Assembly: GCA_026018925.1 (NCBI GenBank)
Contig: JAKSZU010000025.1
Location: 21,493,391-21,557,390, forward strand
Direction of reading: 5' to 3'
DNA length: 64,000 nucleotides
Source of the DNA: Tupaia tana
Lineage: Eukaryota; Chordata; Mammalia; Scandentia; Tupaiidae
Shown here: one piece after another, positions 44,395-56,694 of the stretch
How positions within the stretch are numbered: the stretch's first letter is position 1
How the letters are laid out: the number at the start of each line of letters is the position of its first letter
Program-made: the position numbers and the translations under genes
The notes under the pieces: model-generated
Told to the model about the DNA's origin: nothing
Database searches by the model: none
What the model saw: the letters and a program-made list of their open reading frames with translations, nothing else

Positions 44395-44760
44395 TGCTCT
44401 AAAAATATTTCATTAACATACAATAATTGTACATATGTGTAGAGGTACAATATGCTTTTATAGTATAAGAATATTATAAGTAATGGTTTGTTCAGGATAA
44501 TTAGAATACTCATCATCTCAACCATTTGTCACAACTTGTGCTAGGCATTTTCTAAATCCTCCCCTCTAGTTGCTTTGAGATATACAACAAGTTGTAACCA
44601 TCTGTATTCCCCCACTGAATTTTATCACACTAGAAATTGTTCCTCCTCTCTATCTGCAGTTTATTTTTCATTAATCAATATCACTCTACATCCCTACTTC
44701 ACCTCTCCCAATCTCTGGCAGTTCTTGTTCATCTCTCTACATTTATAAGGCTATAAAAAA
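44395..44760 (-). mobile_element. L1MA-like 3' UTR
   Basis: The plus strand reads ACAATAATTGTACATATGTG, AGGATAATTAGAATACTCAT, CATTTTCTAAATCCTCCCCT, GAGATATACAACAAGTTGTA and TCTCCCAATCTCTGGCAGTT, the reverse complement of an L1MA/L1PB-type 3' UTR. No ORF2 follows. Confidence 0.75.
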
Positions 44761-45634
44761 TACACTTTAAAGAAATGCAGAATACTAGAAATCACTTTGC
44801 TTTACACATCCTACTTTAGACCCATGAGTGTGGATCAGAGTTCAGTGGAATCACCAAGGACATTGTTATTTCCTGAAAGTAACTTTTAATTCAAAAACTT
44901 TAAAAATCTTGCAGACTTTCTATTTAAAATAAATAAATAAAAGCAAAGTAGGGCAGGGCTAGGATTTCCACTAAAAGGGACCTACATGGAAGATTCTTCT
45001 GACATCTTTAAGTAAGTTCCTCTTTGGAGAAGTCAGCGCAGGCAGAAATAGACAAAGGAAGACTGCAGAACTCAACGTGACACGAGCGATCCAGGACAAA
45101 CTTGGGGAAAAGACAAGACTGATCCCGCCCCTGCAGGATGTAGTGTGTCTAACGCTATTCATGCATGCAATGTAAAAGACAAAAATAAATACATGGCTTC
45201 ACCAAACTAAAGAGCAGCGGAGGTTATCCTAACCAGCATGAGTGTTGAGGTCCGTCTGTTTCTCTAAGTCTTTTCATAGAAATTGAGGTGAGTCACATAA
45301 TAGAATCAAAGTACATAAAAGCTCTCCTATTGCTTGTTGCCTGTGAGACAGGGCAGTTCTTGTGGAGCAGACGCACTGCATCTTGAACATATTCTGGTAA
45401 AACAATTGAGAAAATCTGGTACGAGCAACCCAAGGACAATGATGTTGATTTTTCTTTCATTCATTTTTTTTTTTTTCTTCTTGTTTCTATTTTTAGTGAA
45501 TGGTGCAATGTGACATGTTTATATCTGCCTGTTGCCTTTCCCAGGAAGGTAAGAGTCTTTTGTATTTTTAAGAGTGTTATAAATATATTTAGTTTCTCAT
45601 CATGTATGTCAGTATGGGTCATTTATAGCTAATC
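44761..45634. other. unique intergenic DNA
   Basis: No feature recognised. Confidence 0.5.
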
Positions 45635-45636
45635 TA

Positions 45637-45889
45637 TTTTTTTAGCGAGGTTTTTTACTATAGGGTGCGTGTGCTCAACAGAAGACAGAGAGAGACAGAG
45701 AGACAGCAAGAAATCACCCCTCAGGGGTATGGCCATGCCGTAATCCCTTCTCCTCCATTCTCCTCTCAGGATCTTGGGCACGCACGCACACACACCCGGC
45801 ATGAGTTTAAGCTGCTGGGTCTGAGACTTGAACTGTGGTCGACTACATGGGAGTCCAGTGACACAGCCATCACACCAACTGCTGGTCCC
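45637..45889 (-). mobile_element. tRNA-derived SINE, type A
   Basis: Minus-strand copy with ACTATAGGGTGCGTGTGCTC, CACCCCTCAGGGGTATGG and a head ending AACTGCTGGTCCC. Several CpGs are lost; flanking repeat not clear. Confidence 0.9.
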
Positions 45890-46231
45890 TATATAGTATA
45901 ATATTAATAAAATGTTTCCAGTTTCCTTAGAAAATATATTTCTCTAAAAGAAAACATAGGGAGAAAAAACTTCCTGACATTGGTCTGGGTTTTGATTCAT
46001 TGGCTATGACAACAGCAACAAAAGCAAATATAGACAAATGGAATTCGATAAAACTAAAAATAAATTCTGCATAGGAAAACAAAACACTAATAGAGTGAAG
46101 AGGAAAACTACAGAATGGGATAATGTATTTGCAAAGCATACTTCTGATAAAAGGTTAATGTCTAAAATAAATCAAATAACTCATCAACATCAAGAAAAAT
46201 AATCAGACACACACATAAAAAAATGGCAAAA

Positions 46232-46475
46232 AGGTTGACCCCATAATCTAGTGCTTATGGAATTGGATCCCACACGGCCAATCACGGTTTAAATGCCTGA
46301 CCCAATGTCATGAGAAACACAGCATTGCATGTACACGTGTGTCCAAAATCCAGTAGCGTAGAGCAATGGAGATGGGGAGATGGAAGGAATTCTGAGCTCA
46401 TTGAGGAGTGATGCTTTGTCCCTCTCTCACAACCTCTCTCTAACTAGTGTTTACACCTTCTGATAATGGAAACAA
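46232..46475 (+). mobile_element. old type A SINE inside L1
   Basis: Degenerate copy: GGTTGACCCCATAATCTAGT head, CACGGTTTAAATGCCTGACC, TACACGTGTGTCCAAAATCC, CATTGAGGAGTGATGCTTTG, CTCTCTCTAACTAGTGTTTA. CpGs are nearly all lost. Confidence 0.7.
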
Positions 46476-46549
46476 ATGGACACCAAATAAGGTGTATAAA
46501 ATGCCTCACAGGTATATGAAAGAAACTCAACATAAATAACCATCAGGGA

Positions 46550-46838
46550 GGGACCAGCAGATGGTGTAATGATTACATTGCCAGACTCCACATAGTTGAC
46601 TGAAGTTTGAGTCCTGGACCCAGCAACTTAAAACTCACACCAGGTATATGTGTGTGCATACCCAAAATCCCAAGAGGAGAATGGAGGAGAAGGGATTGTG
46701 GCATGGCAATCCCTGCTGGGCGTGGGGGTGGGGTGTAAGTTCTCACTTTCTGTCTCTGTGTCTCTCTTTGTCTCTCCAGCAAGCACCCGCACCCTATATT
46801 AAACTCTCTCTCAAAAACATAAATAAATAAAATATTAA
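46550..46838 (+). mobile_element. tRNA-derived SINE, type A, inside L1
   Basis: GGGACCAGCAGATGGTGTAA head, GTTTGAGTCCTGGACCCAGC, body with a GGGCGTGGGGGTGGGGTG run, GCACCCTATATTAAACTCTC end, (AAAT)n tail. The short repeat AACCATCA near 46538 and 46839 fits a duplicated target. Confidence 0.88.
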
Positions 46839-47029
46839 AAACCATCAAAGAAATGTAAACAGAAATTATAATGAGATATCTCTCCGAACCTATTGGAATG
46901 CCTATCATCAAACAGGCAAAGATAACAAGTGTAATAAAGATGTAAAGAAACAATGCTCAGGAGCAAGTGACAGGGAGCTCCCACCCCAGTCTTGCAGATG
47001 AAGAAAAGTCCCATATTTAGGCTGAGGAT

Positions 47030-47560
47030 TAAATAAATGGAGGCAGAATGAATGAAGAAACATGTCCAGAGCAGAGAAAATGGCATATTCAAAGTTGTAG
47101 AGGTTCAAGTTAACATACTTGACACACTCCAAGACTTCAAAGCAGTTCAGCATGACTGAAGAGATCAGTTGGAAGGTTCATGAGCGCCAAGGGTGGGAAG
47201 TCAGGGGAAAAGTAGAGTGGAGACTATATATTATGCACTTCATGGTTAAAAAAAAAAAAAAAAAAGGTAAAAAGAAAGCTCTGGAGATAGTAAAACAAGA
47301 AAGCACTGTGATCAAAAAAATTTTTGATGTAATTTCTTTTGAAATATTGCCCTAGCTACAGTAAGGAGATTACATGTTCAGAACAGTGACAAAAAGGGGA
47401 CAAAGTTTATATAGGGGACCTCGTTAAAGACCAGTTGTTCATAGTGGATACTGGTGACATTATATAACACGGAGTAGAAATTCGAGGAGTATTAGGAATT
47501 GGGGAAAGCATAATGAAGCAAGGTAAGAATCAAGAGTGACTGGCAGGTACTGCATCTGTT
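47030..47560 (+). repeat. ancient repeat, L2-like (uncertain)
   Basis: CATGTCCAGAGCAGAGAAAA, CAGCATGACTGAAGAGATCA and GGAATTGGGGAAAGCATAAT follow the order of an old dispersed mammalian repeat I associate with L2-type DNA. An A-run of about 17 lies at 47250. Family not secure. Confidence 0.3.
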
Positions 47561-49029
47561 AAAAGCAAGTGTGTATGTTTTAATCAGCTTAATGGAGGCA
47601 TATGGATAAGCATTGAAATAGAATGATTTATAGAGAGAGTAATTTATCAACCGTTCTTTGATATGCATCAGTTGGTTACTCTGATCAGCAACTATACTTG
47701 ATTTTTTTGGCTATATATTTTTTAGTCTTTCTTAGTTACATTTATACCTTCATGTCATCTTTATGTTATAGCTTGACTCATCAGTCGTGATTTTCTGTTA
47801 ACTTTCTACTATAATAGATCATTTTATTTTTACCACCATCACCAATGCTCTCTACTTCTGCCAGTATACTTATATAAAAATTATTTTCTATGGTTTATAT
47901 CATTTGAATAGCACAGTTAAACCTTTAGCTCTACCTTGCACTCAACTTTAGAAAGTATTTCTGACCATTTCTTTGTAGACTGCCTCCCACCACGTCATAC
48001 ACCTTAGGGTATCCTCACTTCCCTTCAGCTCCTTTTAACTTTAGCTGTTTGGCTTCCACCTCTAGCTTTCCTCTCTCAATTTCTACCTTCTTACGTCAAG
48101 TAATGGCAATACATATATTTGACCCTTACATATATAAAGGAAATACGCATATATATTGGGTCATTGGAGAAGTTAGGACACATTTTTGCATAGAAAAACA
48201 TAGGAAAATACCTCATGACTTTTTCAACAACTCATTTCCTCATTTCCATCCCTCATTTCCTCTTGTTAAGATTTATCCTTTAGAAGTGGACGCTGCTTCC
48301 TAACTCAGCAAGTACTGCTCTATGATGTCCGGGGGAAGCTGAGCCTAAATATCACCTACTGTGTAAATAATTTGATTTCTTCAAATGAGTCACACGTCGG
48401 CGATGCATTGCTTAAACTGTCAAAAATCAATTTAGATGTTAAATACCATTGATGATCATTTCAGATAACCTTTGATTTTTGGAAAGCATATTGAATAATT
48501 ACTCATCTCTCCACTTGCTAATGTCTACTGAGTTTTACGCTTTTGCGCTAGTCATACTTTTTATATAAAACTGATTTATTCCTTAAGCATTGAAAGTGTC
48601 TCTCAAACACAGCTGGGGGCTCATTCAGCCATCAGACTCCCTCCCTAACTGTAATGTTTAGAATCCTTACAAAATCCTGCCTTTGATATTTCTCATATTT
48701 ACGCCAACAATATGGATAAGATTCCTTACCATTCCCAGGGAGCAGCAAATAGACAATCAAAGCTTCGCCATCTTTGAGAACAAGGCATTCACTGAGATAA
48801 CAATGGAAAAACAAGTTCACTCTCCAGGAAATGATCATCGTGGTTATGATAAAGCTTATTTTCAGATAGTTTTTCCTATCAAAAGGTTTATGTCTGTAAA
48901 GGAAATAAAACATATGGGTTTTTATTCTGCAATACAAAAATGTTATTAGTAATGCCTCCCATGTTTAAATCACACTGTTAGGTGCAAGATTTAGGTGATA
49001 CAACAAAACCTTGACATAGCCTTGCTCTT
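47561..49029. other. unique AT-rich intergenic DNA
   Basis: No repeat or gene recognised. Overlapping open frames on both strands at 48632-48949 have no motif. Confidence 0.5.
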
Positions 49030-49082
<53 letters not shown>

Positions 49083-49368
49083 TTTATATTTATATATAAT
49101 ATTTATATATATTATTATATAATATATAATAATAAATTATTGTATAATATAATTATAATATAATAGATTATAATATTATATTATAATTATATTAATATAT
49201 AATATTATTATATAATAATGATATTGTATAATTAATAATATATTATACATATAATTATATATTATATTATTATATAGTATATAATATATTTTATTATATA
49301 AATATATACTATATATTTATATGTGTTATATATAAATATATATATATTATATACATATATATACACAA
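49030..49368. repeat. (TA)n(CA)n and long AT-only tract
   Basis: A TA run and a CA run are followed by about 280 bp made almost only of A and T in irregular TATAAT/ATTATA permutations, many of them locally self-complementary. Confidence 0.95.
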
Positions 49369-49770
49369 GGATGTGTTTTATGAAACCATGGGCATGAAGA
49401 GAGTGTCTGTGAATGGCAATTTGGGATATGCTTTTAGCAAGAGGTAGATTTTAGATGATGGGTAGGATTTAGATCAGGATAAATACACATAGATCGACAC
49501 TCCCAGCACAAGGAAAGAAATATGGGGTGAGTATATGTGTGTATGTGCGTAGATATGCATTTTGTAGTATCTCAAAGGCACTGAGGCTGATATGATCTTG
49601 AACAGACAGATGTTGAGGACATAACCACACTACGTGACTTCGGATTTGTTCCCTTCTGCATTTCTGCCTCTTTGTACCATGTAGCAGGAGACTGGCCCCC
49701 CTTGTTTGTCTCTCTACACAGCTTCCCAAATCTTTAGAATGTATTTTTCTTTCATTAAAAGATTGACTAG
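49369..49770. other. unique intergenic DNA
   Basis: No feature recognised. Confidence 0.4.
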
Positions 49771-50020
49771 ACCAGCCAGTCATGTGGTGGTTGAGGTGAC
49801 TGGATTCTACATAGTCAACTCTACATTTCAAGTCACAGTCCCGGTGGCCCGAAAAACACCTTGGTATATGTGCATATGTGCCCAAGATCCCCCAAAGAAC
49901 AATGGAGGAGAAAGGACTGAGGTGTGGTTATCTACCCTAGAGAAAGCCTTCTCACTTTCTTTCTCTCACTCTCTGGCAAGTCCTTGTGCACTGTAGTAAA
50001 ATGAAAATTAAAAAATTTTC
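49771..50020 (+). mobile_element. old type A SINE
   Basis: ACCAGCCAGTCATGTGGTGG head, CAGTCCCGGTGGCCCGAAAA, GTGCCCAAGATCCCCCAAAG, GCCTTCTCACTTTCTTTCTC, GTGCACTGTAGTAAAATGAA end. Strongly diverged. Confidence 0.78.
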
Positions 50021-50317
50021 TAAAGCATTACAATCAGATTAAAGAAAGATAGCTTCTCTGAGTCTCATGTGTGCAACTAGGCAGACAGGGTAGGATAAAA
50101 GACTATTTTATCTTCTTATAAAGGAGATAATAGGAATAGCCATCCTACTAGTGTCTATTTAAGTGGTGAACATTTGTTAAACATCTGACTTATTAGAGAT
50201 ATAATAAGGTATGGTTGTACAAGTGTAAAGGAAAATGAAACTAGAAAAATTAGTTGAGATTATGTCAAAAGGACTTTGATTAACAGTCCAAGGAATTATA
50301 AATTTATTATTTTTCTT
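50021..50317. other. unique AT-rich intergenic DNA
   Basis: No feature recognised. Confidence 0.4.
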
Positions 50318-50524
50318 TTAAAAAGTTGTTATAAGGTACATGCACTTGAGAGAAAGAGAACGCCCTCTCCTTCCCAAAGGGAATGGCCATACCACAATCC
50401 CTTCTCCCCCATTCTCCTCTCAGGATTTTGGGCACAGACAGATACTCCCAGCGTGTCTCTCAAGTTGCTGAGCTCCGGATTCAACATGTGTAGTTGACCT
50501 TAATCACCACACCACTGGCTGGCT
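50318..50524 (-). mobile_element. old type A SINE
   Basis: Minus-strand copy with GTTATAAGGTACATGCACTT, AAAGGGAATGGCCATACCAC, AATCCCTTCTCCCCCATTCT and head complement ACCACACCACTGGCTGGC. The purine tract is shortened. Confidence 0.8.
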
Positions 50525-51457
50525 ATATCATTTTATTCTTTATCCTTTATTCTTTATGCAGAGGAGAGATATAAAAAATGCAAAATAAGGCTTTGACTTC
50601 ACTAGTACTATCTATAGGTAGAGTCATATGAAAGCAAATTATAGACACGGACCACCTCAAAAGGGTCTATGGTGTTTCAGATGAGAAGTGATGTTACAGA
50701 GTTATAGTGAAGAGTTTGGGAAGCAGAATAGTGTGAAGTTGAATTGGCTGGATTTGGTGTTTGATTTTTAATATAGAAAAAATAGATGGAAGGAGAAACT
50801 GAAAACACCTAATTCTTCAAAGGTAGCTTTCTCATACTTACACTGTATTAACATGGCTTCAACTGCTAATAAAAAGTGTAATATATCTATCATTTTCTTT
50901 CAGAGTTGCAGCCAAAATACTCAGTATTCTGCCTGTGTTTTCAGGGAAGACCAGGAGAATGGGCTTGTGACTTCCCACTCCAAAGGACTTAAGAACTGGC
51001 ATGAGTTCCCATGAGGAGAAAGTGATACTACATAATGGAATGTCATGTGCATTGAATAAGTATTCAGTGAAAAAGAGGCAATATAGCCAAATTAATTTGA
51101 GAAATGCAGAGTTAAATGACTTCAGAGAGGTTCCTTATTCCCAGGGCGATCTGAGACCTTTAATGCAATGGTACTCTGTGTGAATCTCTAAAAGTAGCAG
51201 TCTGATATGCAAGGTGCCTCATATGACCATGAAATGACCTTTTAGAGGAAAATGTCCATGAACTGATATTGCTTTCACCTCAGTATAAAATTCTGCTCAA
51301 TGCAGAGCTTTCTTAGGATCGGAAATGCTATCTGTATGGTGAATATCATTAAGGATATTTCTTTTTAAAGTAAGTCAACTGAAATGAAGAGATACACATT
51401 GCAGCGTTTTAAAGTGACTTGGAATAATCCAAGAAATAAAAATGGCACTCATCATCT
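50525..51457. other. unique intergenic DNA
   Basis: No feature recognised. Confidence 0.45.
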
Positions 51458-51574
51458 TCAAGATTTGTAGCCCAAATGCCTATTCTCATGCATTCTCCTG
51501 AGGAGAAAATTGTCCTGCCTAAGGCATTGCCAGATAATTTGGGGTCTTTTCTTTAACAGAGACCAATACAGTCT

Positions 51575-52320
51575 ACTGACATTCAGGCCATGGAAATAAA
51601 AACTCGGAGTAATACAGACGTAAAGGCTGTTGAACTGTGTCGGCATCTGCCCCAGGGTTGGGTCTGGCTGAATCATGATCAGAGGGCTGCTGGTGAGGAA
51701 GAGAAAGAGGACAAGAAAGAGAAAGCCCTCCATCTTGCCAGGACCCGGGAACTGGAAAGAATGAGACAAAGACATAGAGTAGAAATGGACACAGGCAGCC
51801 TGAGCCTAGGTAGCCCAAGCAACTTGTGCTGCCCAGACGAACTGGACGTCTTTATTTATAGCACAAGGAGACATTACACATGTATGTCTCATGATACTTC
51901 ATAGATTGGTTGCCAGGTTACAGAGAATAAAAAGCAATTAACAAATCTATGAGGGCTTAGTCATACTGGGTCAGGTGTATCCCTTGGTGATAATCCCATC
52001 AAGAGAAAGTCTCATCTTCTTTTCTAATGCAGAGAACTAGCTGTTAGGTATGGGGAAGAAGCTAAAGAACTTCTCCATAAGGAGTGCACCACCACACCCA
52101 GAGAAGGCTAAAGAACCATTCAGATGCAGAGCAGGGATTGGACTTTACTAATTGGGGTCAAGATGTTTCTTGAAGTCCATCAGATGTGTCTGTTGGAACG
52201 CCCCTAGCAATTTCCACCCTTGCTCTGTCTGCAGCCAAGGTCAGGGAAAGACAAGTTACAAGGTTCTGCCAAACCCCAAAAGAGCAGGTGGTGTTTGCTC
52301 AGAGCATGTCCCCACACCTC
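51575..52320 (-). mobile_element. degenerate ERV class II-like LTR and leader
   Basis: Read on the minus strand: a TGTGGGGACATG start near 52318, a CCAAT-like box (GGCAACCAATC, about 51920), CTATAAATAAAG combining a TATA-like and a polyadenylation-like motif near 51850, a C/T-rich R-U5-like part, and CTCATTCTTTCCAG near 51760. A short open frame follows (51458-51775) with a hydrophobic start, FLFLVLFLFL. No gag or pol is recognised, and it is decayed and not functional. Family assignment is by architecture only. Confidence 0.4.
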
Positions 52321-52433
52321 AGATTCTCTCTCTTAAACGTGTCCTCACAGAACTAGAGTGATCCAGTGCTAATATCCTACATATTATATGGCAGATACGT
52401 CTAGGAAAATTACTTTGAAAAGTGAATACTATT

Positions 52434-52610
52434 CGCCAGGCACGTGTGCGTGCATGCCCAAGATCCCAAGAGGAGAATGGAGGAGAAGGGATTGCAGCGT
52501 GGCCTTCCCCCCTGGGGGGTGATTTCTCGCTTTCTATCTCTCTGTCTCTCTCTGTCTGTCTGGTGAGCGCACACACCCTATAGCAAAAACCTCTCCAAAA
52601 AAAAAAAAAA
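52434..52610 (+). mobile_element. type A SINE, 5'-truncated at insertion
   Basis: Begins in the body at CGCCAGGCACGTGTGCGTGC and runs to CCTATAGCAAAAACCTCTCC plus an 18-base A-tail. The head with its A and B boxes is absent. Yet a perfect 16-bp duplication, AAAAGTGAATACTATT, flanks the truncated copy (52418-52433 and 52611-52626), so truncation happened during integration. Confidence 0.96.
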
Positions 52611-52626
52611 AAAAGTGAATACTATT

Positions 52627-55090
52627 GATCTCTAGATGTTTAACTTTGGTCAGCTCTTCCCTTTAGAAATAATCAGCATAAATTCTTTTTAAAGGAGAAG
52701 CCATGTGTTAAATTAACATACATTATCTTACTCATTGTTTCTTCAACCAATTGAAAATTAACTTTCAGATACACTCAACCTACATCTGAGATTTTTGAAT
52801 ATTATGATAACTCTGAACATTTTGGAACATTCTTGATCCGAATGTGTTCTTTAAACTACCTAAAATTGGAGCTATCTAAAGAGACACTCATTATTGATCT
52901 CCTGAACCAGAATCTCTGAAGAGATCACTTATTAAACTGCCATCTCATATGTACCTAGATGACTTTATACATACATTATTTTGAGAAACAATACAGTAGG
53001 CTACTGAATGCTCTATTGTCATTGTCATTTTTAAATGCCCACAATTATAGGCCAAAACTTCAATTATTTATTAGATCAGTTAACCATACATAAAATCTTC
53101 AAAAAGCTCAGGGAACTTAATCTGATGACTTTTGGTATGTATTATTAGGCATTGCCTATTCTCTGAAAATTTTTATATGCACTTCTCCTTTTTATATGAA
53201 ACCAATAAATAAAAAGAAATTATTTTGATGAAATGCACACAAATATTCTTTGACATTTTTAGAGTTCTATTCCTATAGGTAAAAGTTAGTTTTTTATTTA
53301 TTTTTGGGGGGAAGTCTAGTTCTCAAAAGTGGTTTACAATTAGTTTATCCATTGTGGAGGTGGATATAAATGATAAGAGTTTCATATACAAAGTATTTTT
53401 AATATGTAATGCCTTCCAAGCCTTCTGAAGAAATGTCTATCAAATCAAATAGCTGACGCACTTTGAACACTTAGCTCCAAAAAGAAGATGACATTTTTTC
53501 ATTAGTTTAAGATTTATATGCTAAAGTATCTGTCACAATAATAATAAAATCTGACAGTGCAGATCATATGGGCTTTTCACGCAGCAGAGGTAATGTGTTC
53601 TTTGGAAGATATAAATGACAATTTGTTCAAATCAGAGATTTTAAAAATGTAGACAAGCATGGAAGCTCCAGAACTTTCTATTTTGCCATTTAAAAGTCAT
53701 TCATTTCCTGATGTTGATGGCATGCCAGCCATGCTGATTAACTTTTTGTATATAAGCATGTATATAAGTTATTATTATATCATATTCTGTTGGGTTATTA
53801 ACATTTTCAATAAAAGGTCAAGTGCCAGTCAGCTTAAATGCATATACAAAGACAGATGGTTTTAGGTATATATTCTAATGTAATTACTCTGTGTCATAGC
53901 TGAGTTTTCTGTGCTGTTTTACTTGGGTAGCTGTAGTCTTGTGTAATTCCAATCCATCCCATGCAAGAGTACTAAAAACTATACATATACCTTAACTTGT
54001 GAACAAGGAGAAAGGACTGCACCCTCTGAAAAATACTCAGGTTATTTATATATGACAGTTACTGCCTGTCTACATTGCACTGAAATGCCTTGTTGATGTA
54101 ATTGGGCCACCAGCTACACTGTATTTCTCAATGAAGTGCCACACTGTATTCATCTGACCCATCCCAGTGTCATGTGTTAGGTCTTAGCAGGTGCTTAGGA
54201 AATGTGAGCCAAACACAACGGAATGGTAAAGAGAAATAAGTTTGCTACATATCAAATTGCATAAGTTCTAGAACTGAATTAGGAAACAATTTAGCCAAAT
54301 TATCCAACAAAGACTTCAGTGTCTACTCTCAAAAGGAAAATAAATGGGAGAAAAAAACACATTCTTGGTTTCCTTTAAATCTTTACTTCCAACTCTTCCA
54401 ACCAACCACATATTTAGTTTGAAATAAGTAGGAAAAAATGTGGTCTCTTAGGGAACTATTTAATACTAGGATATAATTTATCTTGAAAGAATTAATATAG
54501 CTTCTAAAGTGCTTTATATATTCTCAAGAAGTAGCTTAGGTTGTGGGGGTGTAGCTTCTTAAGACTTAATTTTTCTGCACATGAAATGCTTATTTTAGTT
54601 TTTTTTTTAACCTAAGAGACCTTTAGAACAGTCATCATTTTTTATTCTTTAAGCTACATTTTGTTGTCAAATTGTATTTTACATGAATTCTGCAGAAACT
54701 TCAAGTTTCACCCTTAGGGAAAGAATCTCATCTTATCTCTAGCCCAAGAAGGATTAATCACAGATAAGTATAATGCAAAACCATAGCATTTTATAACATC
54801 ACTAAAACATCATTACATAAACAGAGTGCCAAGAACTTGCAGAAATAAAAAGAGAAGCTCTCATAGTGAAGCTTACATTCTAAATAAAATCTCCCTCCAC
54901 AGAAGTAGTCTCCAAGGAAATTGTGTTTGGGAGTGCATAGTCAAACACCTCGCACAAAATCACACACTATGTCTAGAGGAAACTGCAAACGCATTCTCAA
55001 CTGTTTTGAATCCATACACTTTCTATGCTCCAATTCCCCTTTTCTTTAAGTCTCATTATAAGGTTGATAAGTAACTACTTCTACCCTACA
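52627..55090. other. unique AT-rich intergenic DNA
   Basis: The longest repeat-poor stretch in the window, about 2.5 kb. No gene, SINE or L1 recognised. Confidence 0.5.
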
Positions 55091-55110
55091 CAGGGCGAAA
55101 CAAATTTTCT

Positions 55111-55382
55111 TTTTTTTCTTTTTTTTTTTTTGGAGAGGTTTTTACTATAGGGTGCGTGCGCTCGCCAGACAGACAAAGAGAGACAGAGAGATAGAAAGCG
55201 AGAAATCACCCCCCAGGGGGGATGGCCACGCTGCAACCCCTTCTCCTTCATTCTCCTCTCGGGATCTTGGGCACTCACGCACGCACACCCGGCGTGAGTT
55301 TAAGCTACTGGGTCCAGGATGCAAACCACGGTCGACTACGTGGGAGTCCAGCAACATAGCCATTATGCCAACTGCTGGTCCC
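55111..55382 (-). mobile_element. tRNA-derived SINE, type A, young
   Basis: CpG-rich minus-strand copy with T-run, CTATAGGGTGCGTGCGCTCG, CCCCCCAGGGGGG and complete head. A 15-bp duplication, CGAAACAAATTTTCT, lies at 55096-55110 and 55385-55399. Confidence 0.95.
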
Positions 55383-55399
55383 AACGAAACAAATTTTCT

Positions 55400-56345
55400 G
55401 ATGTCCAGAAATGAGCCTGTTTAATGTGTATTTTTAAAACACCCATGATATTAAGTGTCCTGTCACCAAAAGACACCTCATAAGTACCTTCATAATTCTT
55501 CATGTGAACAATTGTATATTAAGTAAACAGAATGAGGAAGCAACACTTTGCATATCCATGCTTGAAAATATGCGTGCAAGTTATGTGTACTTTGGAGCTT
55601 GGCAGGTGTACTCAGAGGTCTTCACAATGCAGGGACTAGCATTTAAGTCATCGAAAACACAAGAATAGGTACTGGGAACCATCATTCCATTGTTCTTGCT
55701 TCTCGTTTGTTTAGTTGGAAACAATTATGTTCACTTAGGACATACCGGTTAATGTTTTAGTAACATGCGACACGAGAACCTCAGTGACTAATACGAGGAA
55801 AGGGACATCCGTTCCTTCTGTAGTCCACTAGTGGTAAGCAGGGGCAGCTGTGCTCATCCTACCCCTCTGAATCACAGTGGCCATGTTGAATATGGAGGGT
55901 TGCTGTGCCGGGGGAAGGGAGAGAACTCAGAGGGGATTTGTTCCAAAAGAGTTATAAAAGCTCTGTATCCATATTATAGTGGCATAAAGTATTTGTACTC
56001 ATAATTTGTGGCCAGAATTCATCACTTTATCCCCACCTACCCAACAGTGAAGCAAATAACAATCCTACCAAGTAACTAGCGGGAGAGAAAAACCAGATAT
56101 AGATACTCAGGACTGACATCTCGGCTCATATATTCGTCGGTCCAGTGACGTCTCCACCATCACAGAAATAAGGACAGTAGGAATGAAGTGCCCCACTAAA
56201 CAAGGTGGTAAGTTGGGACACCGTAGATGTCATTTTCTTTTTAAAACACCCAATTAACTCTGTGTCTTCGTCCTGCAGTCCTGGCCATTCCTCATTATTC
56301 CAAGTCATTTTATTGTATAGTTTGAAAAATTGCCCGGCTCATCCC
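55400..56345. other. unique intergenic DNA
   Basis: No feature recognised. Confidence 0.45.
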
Positions 56346-56455
56346 TGAGGTGATGAGTTCCCTGAGAAAATTTACCATTTTTCATTCTTTTCAGCACACA
56401 GCCTGACATATTGTAGGTACTAAATAAATGTAATAAGTAAATGAATGGCTCTTGA
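56346..56455 (+). repeat. L2 3' end relic
   Basis: GATGAGTTCCCTGAGAAAAT, CAGCACACAGCCTGACATAT, TGTAGGTACTAAATAAATGT match the L2 3' terminal signature in order. Confidence 0.75.
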
Positions 56456-56694
56456 AATTCCTGGAACCTTATAATCAGGTGGCGGAATGAGATTTATACC
56501 ACACTCAATTGTGATGATTTTTTACAAATAAAACTAAATTTTAGGTCTCTATAATATCCCTTTATTTAGTTTAGCAATGGAATCAACCATTTTCATAGCT
56601 AGTTAGATCATCACTTTTAATACCTAGGTTATCCTCATATTTGATATCATAGTTAATGATAGATTTTTGTTTATAGTATTTTAGGGAATGTCTT

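Larger units (their letters stand above)
45940..46935 (+). pseudogene. L1 ORF2 remnant interrupted by two SINEs
   Basis: Matches the ORF2 C-terminal third in order: GAGAAAAAACTTCCTGACAT, AAAGCAAATATAGACAAATG, AGAGTGAAGAGGAAAACTAC, GATAATGTATTTGCAAAGCA, then (after a SINE) CCTCACAGGTATATGAAAGA, then (after a second SINE) GAAATTATAATGAGATATCT. Frames are broken, and no 5' half is present. Confidence 0.8.

Noticed and set aside
49469-49885. 138-codon minus-strand open frame
   Set aside because: Part of it is the reverse of a SINE at 49771; no protein family features.
51590-51904. 104-codon plus-strand frame with a charged EEEKEDKKEK stretch
   Set aside because: It is antisense to the LTR-like segment; the charged run comes from the purine complement of its C/T-rich leader.
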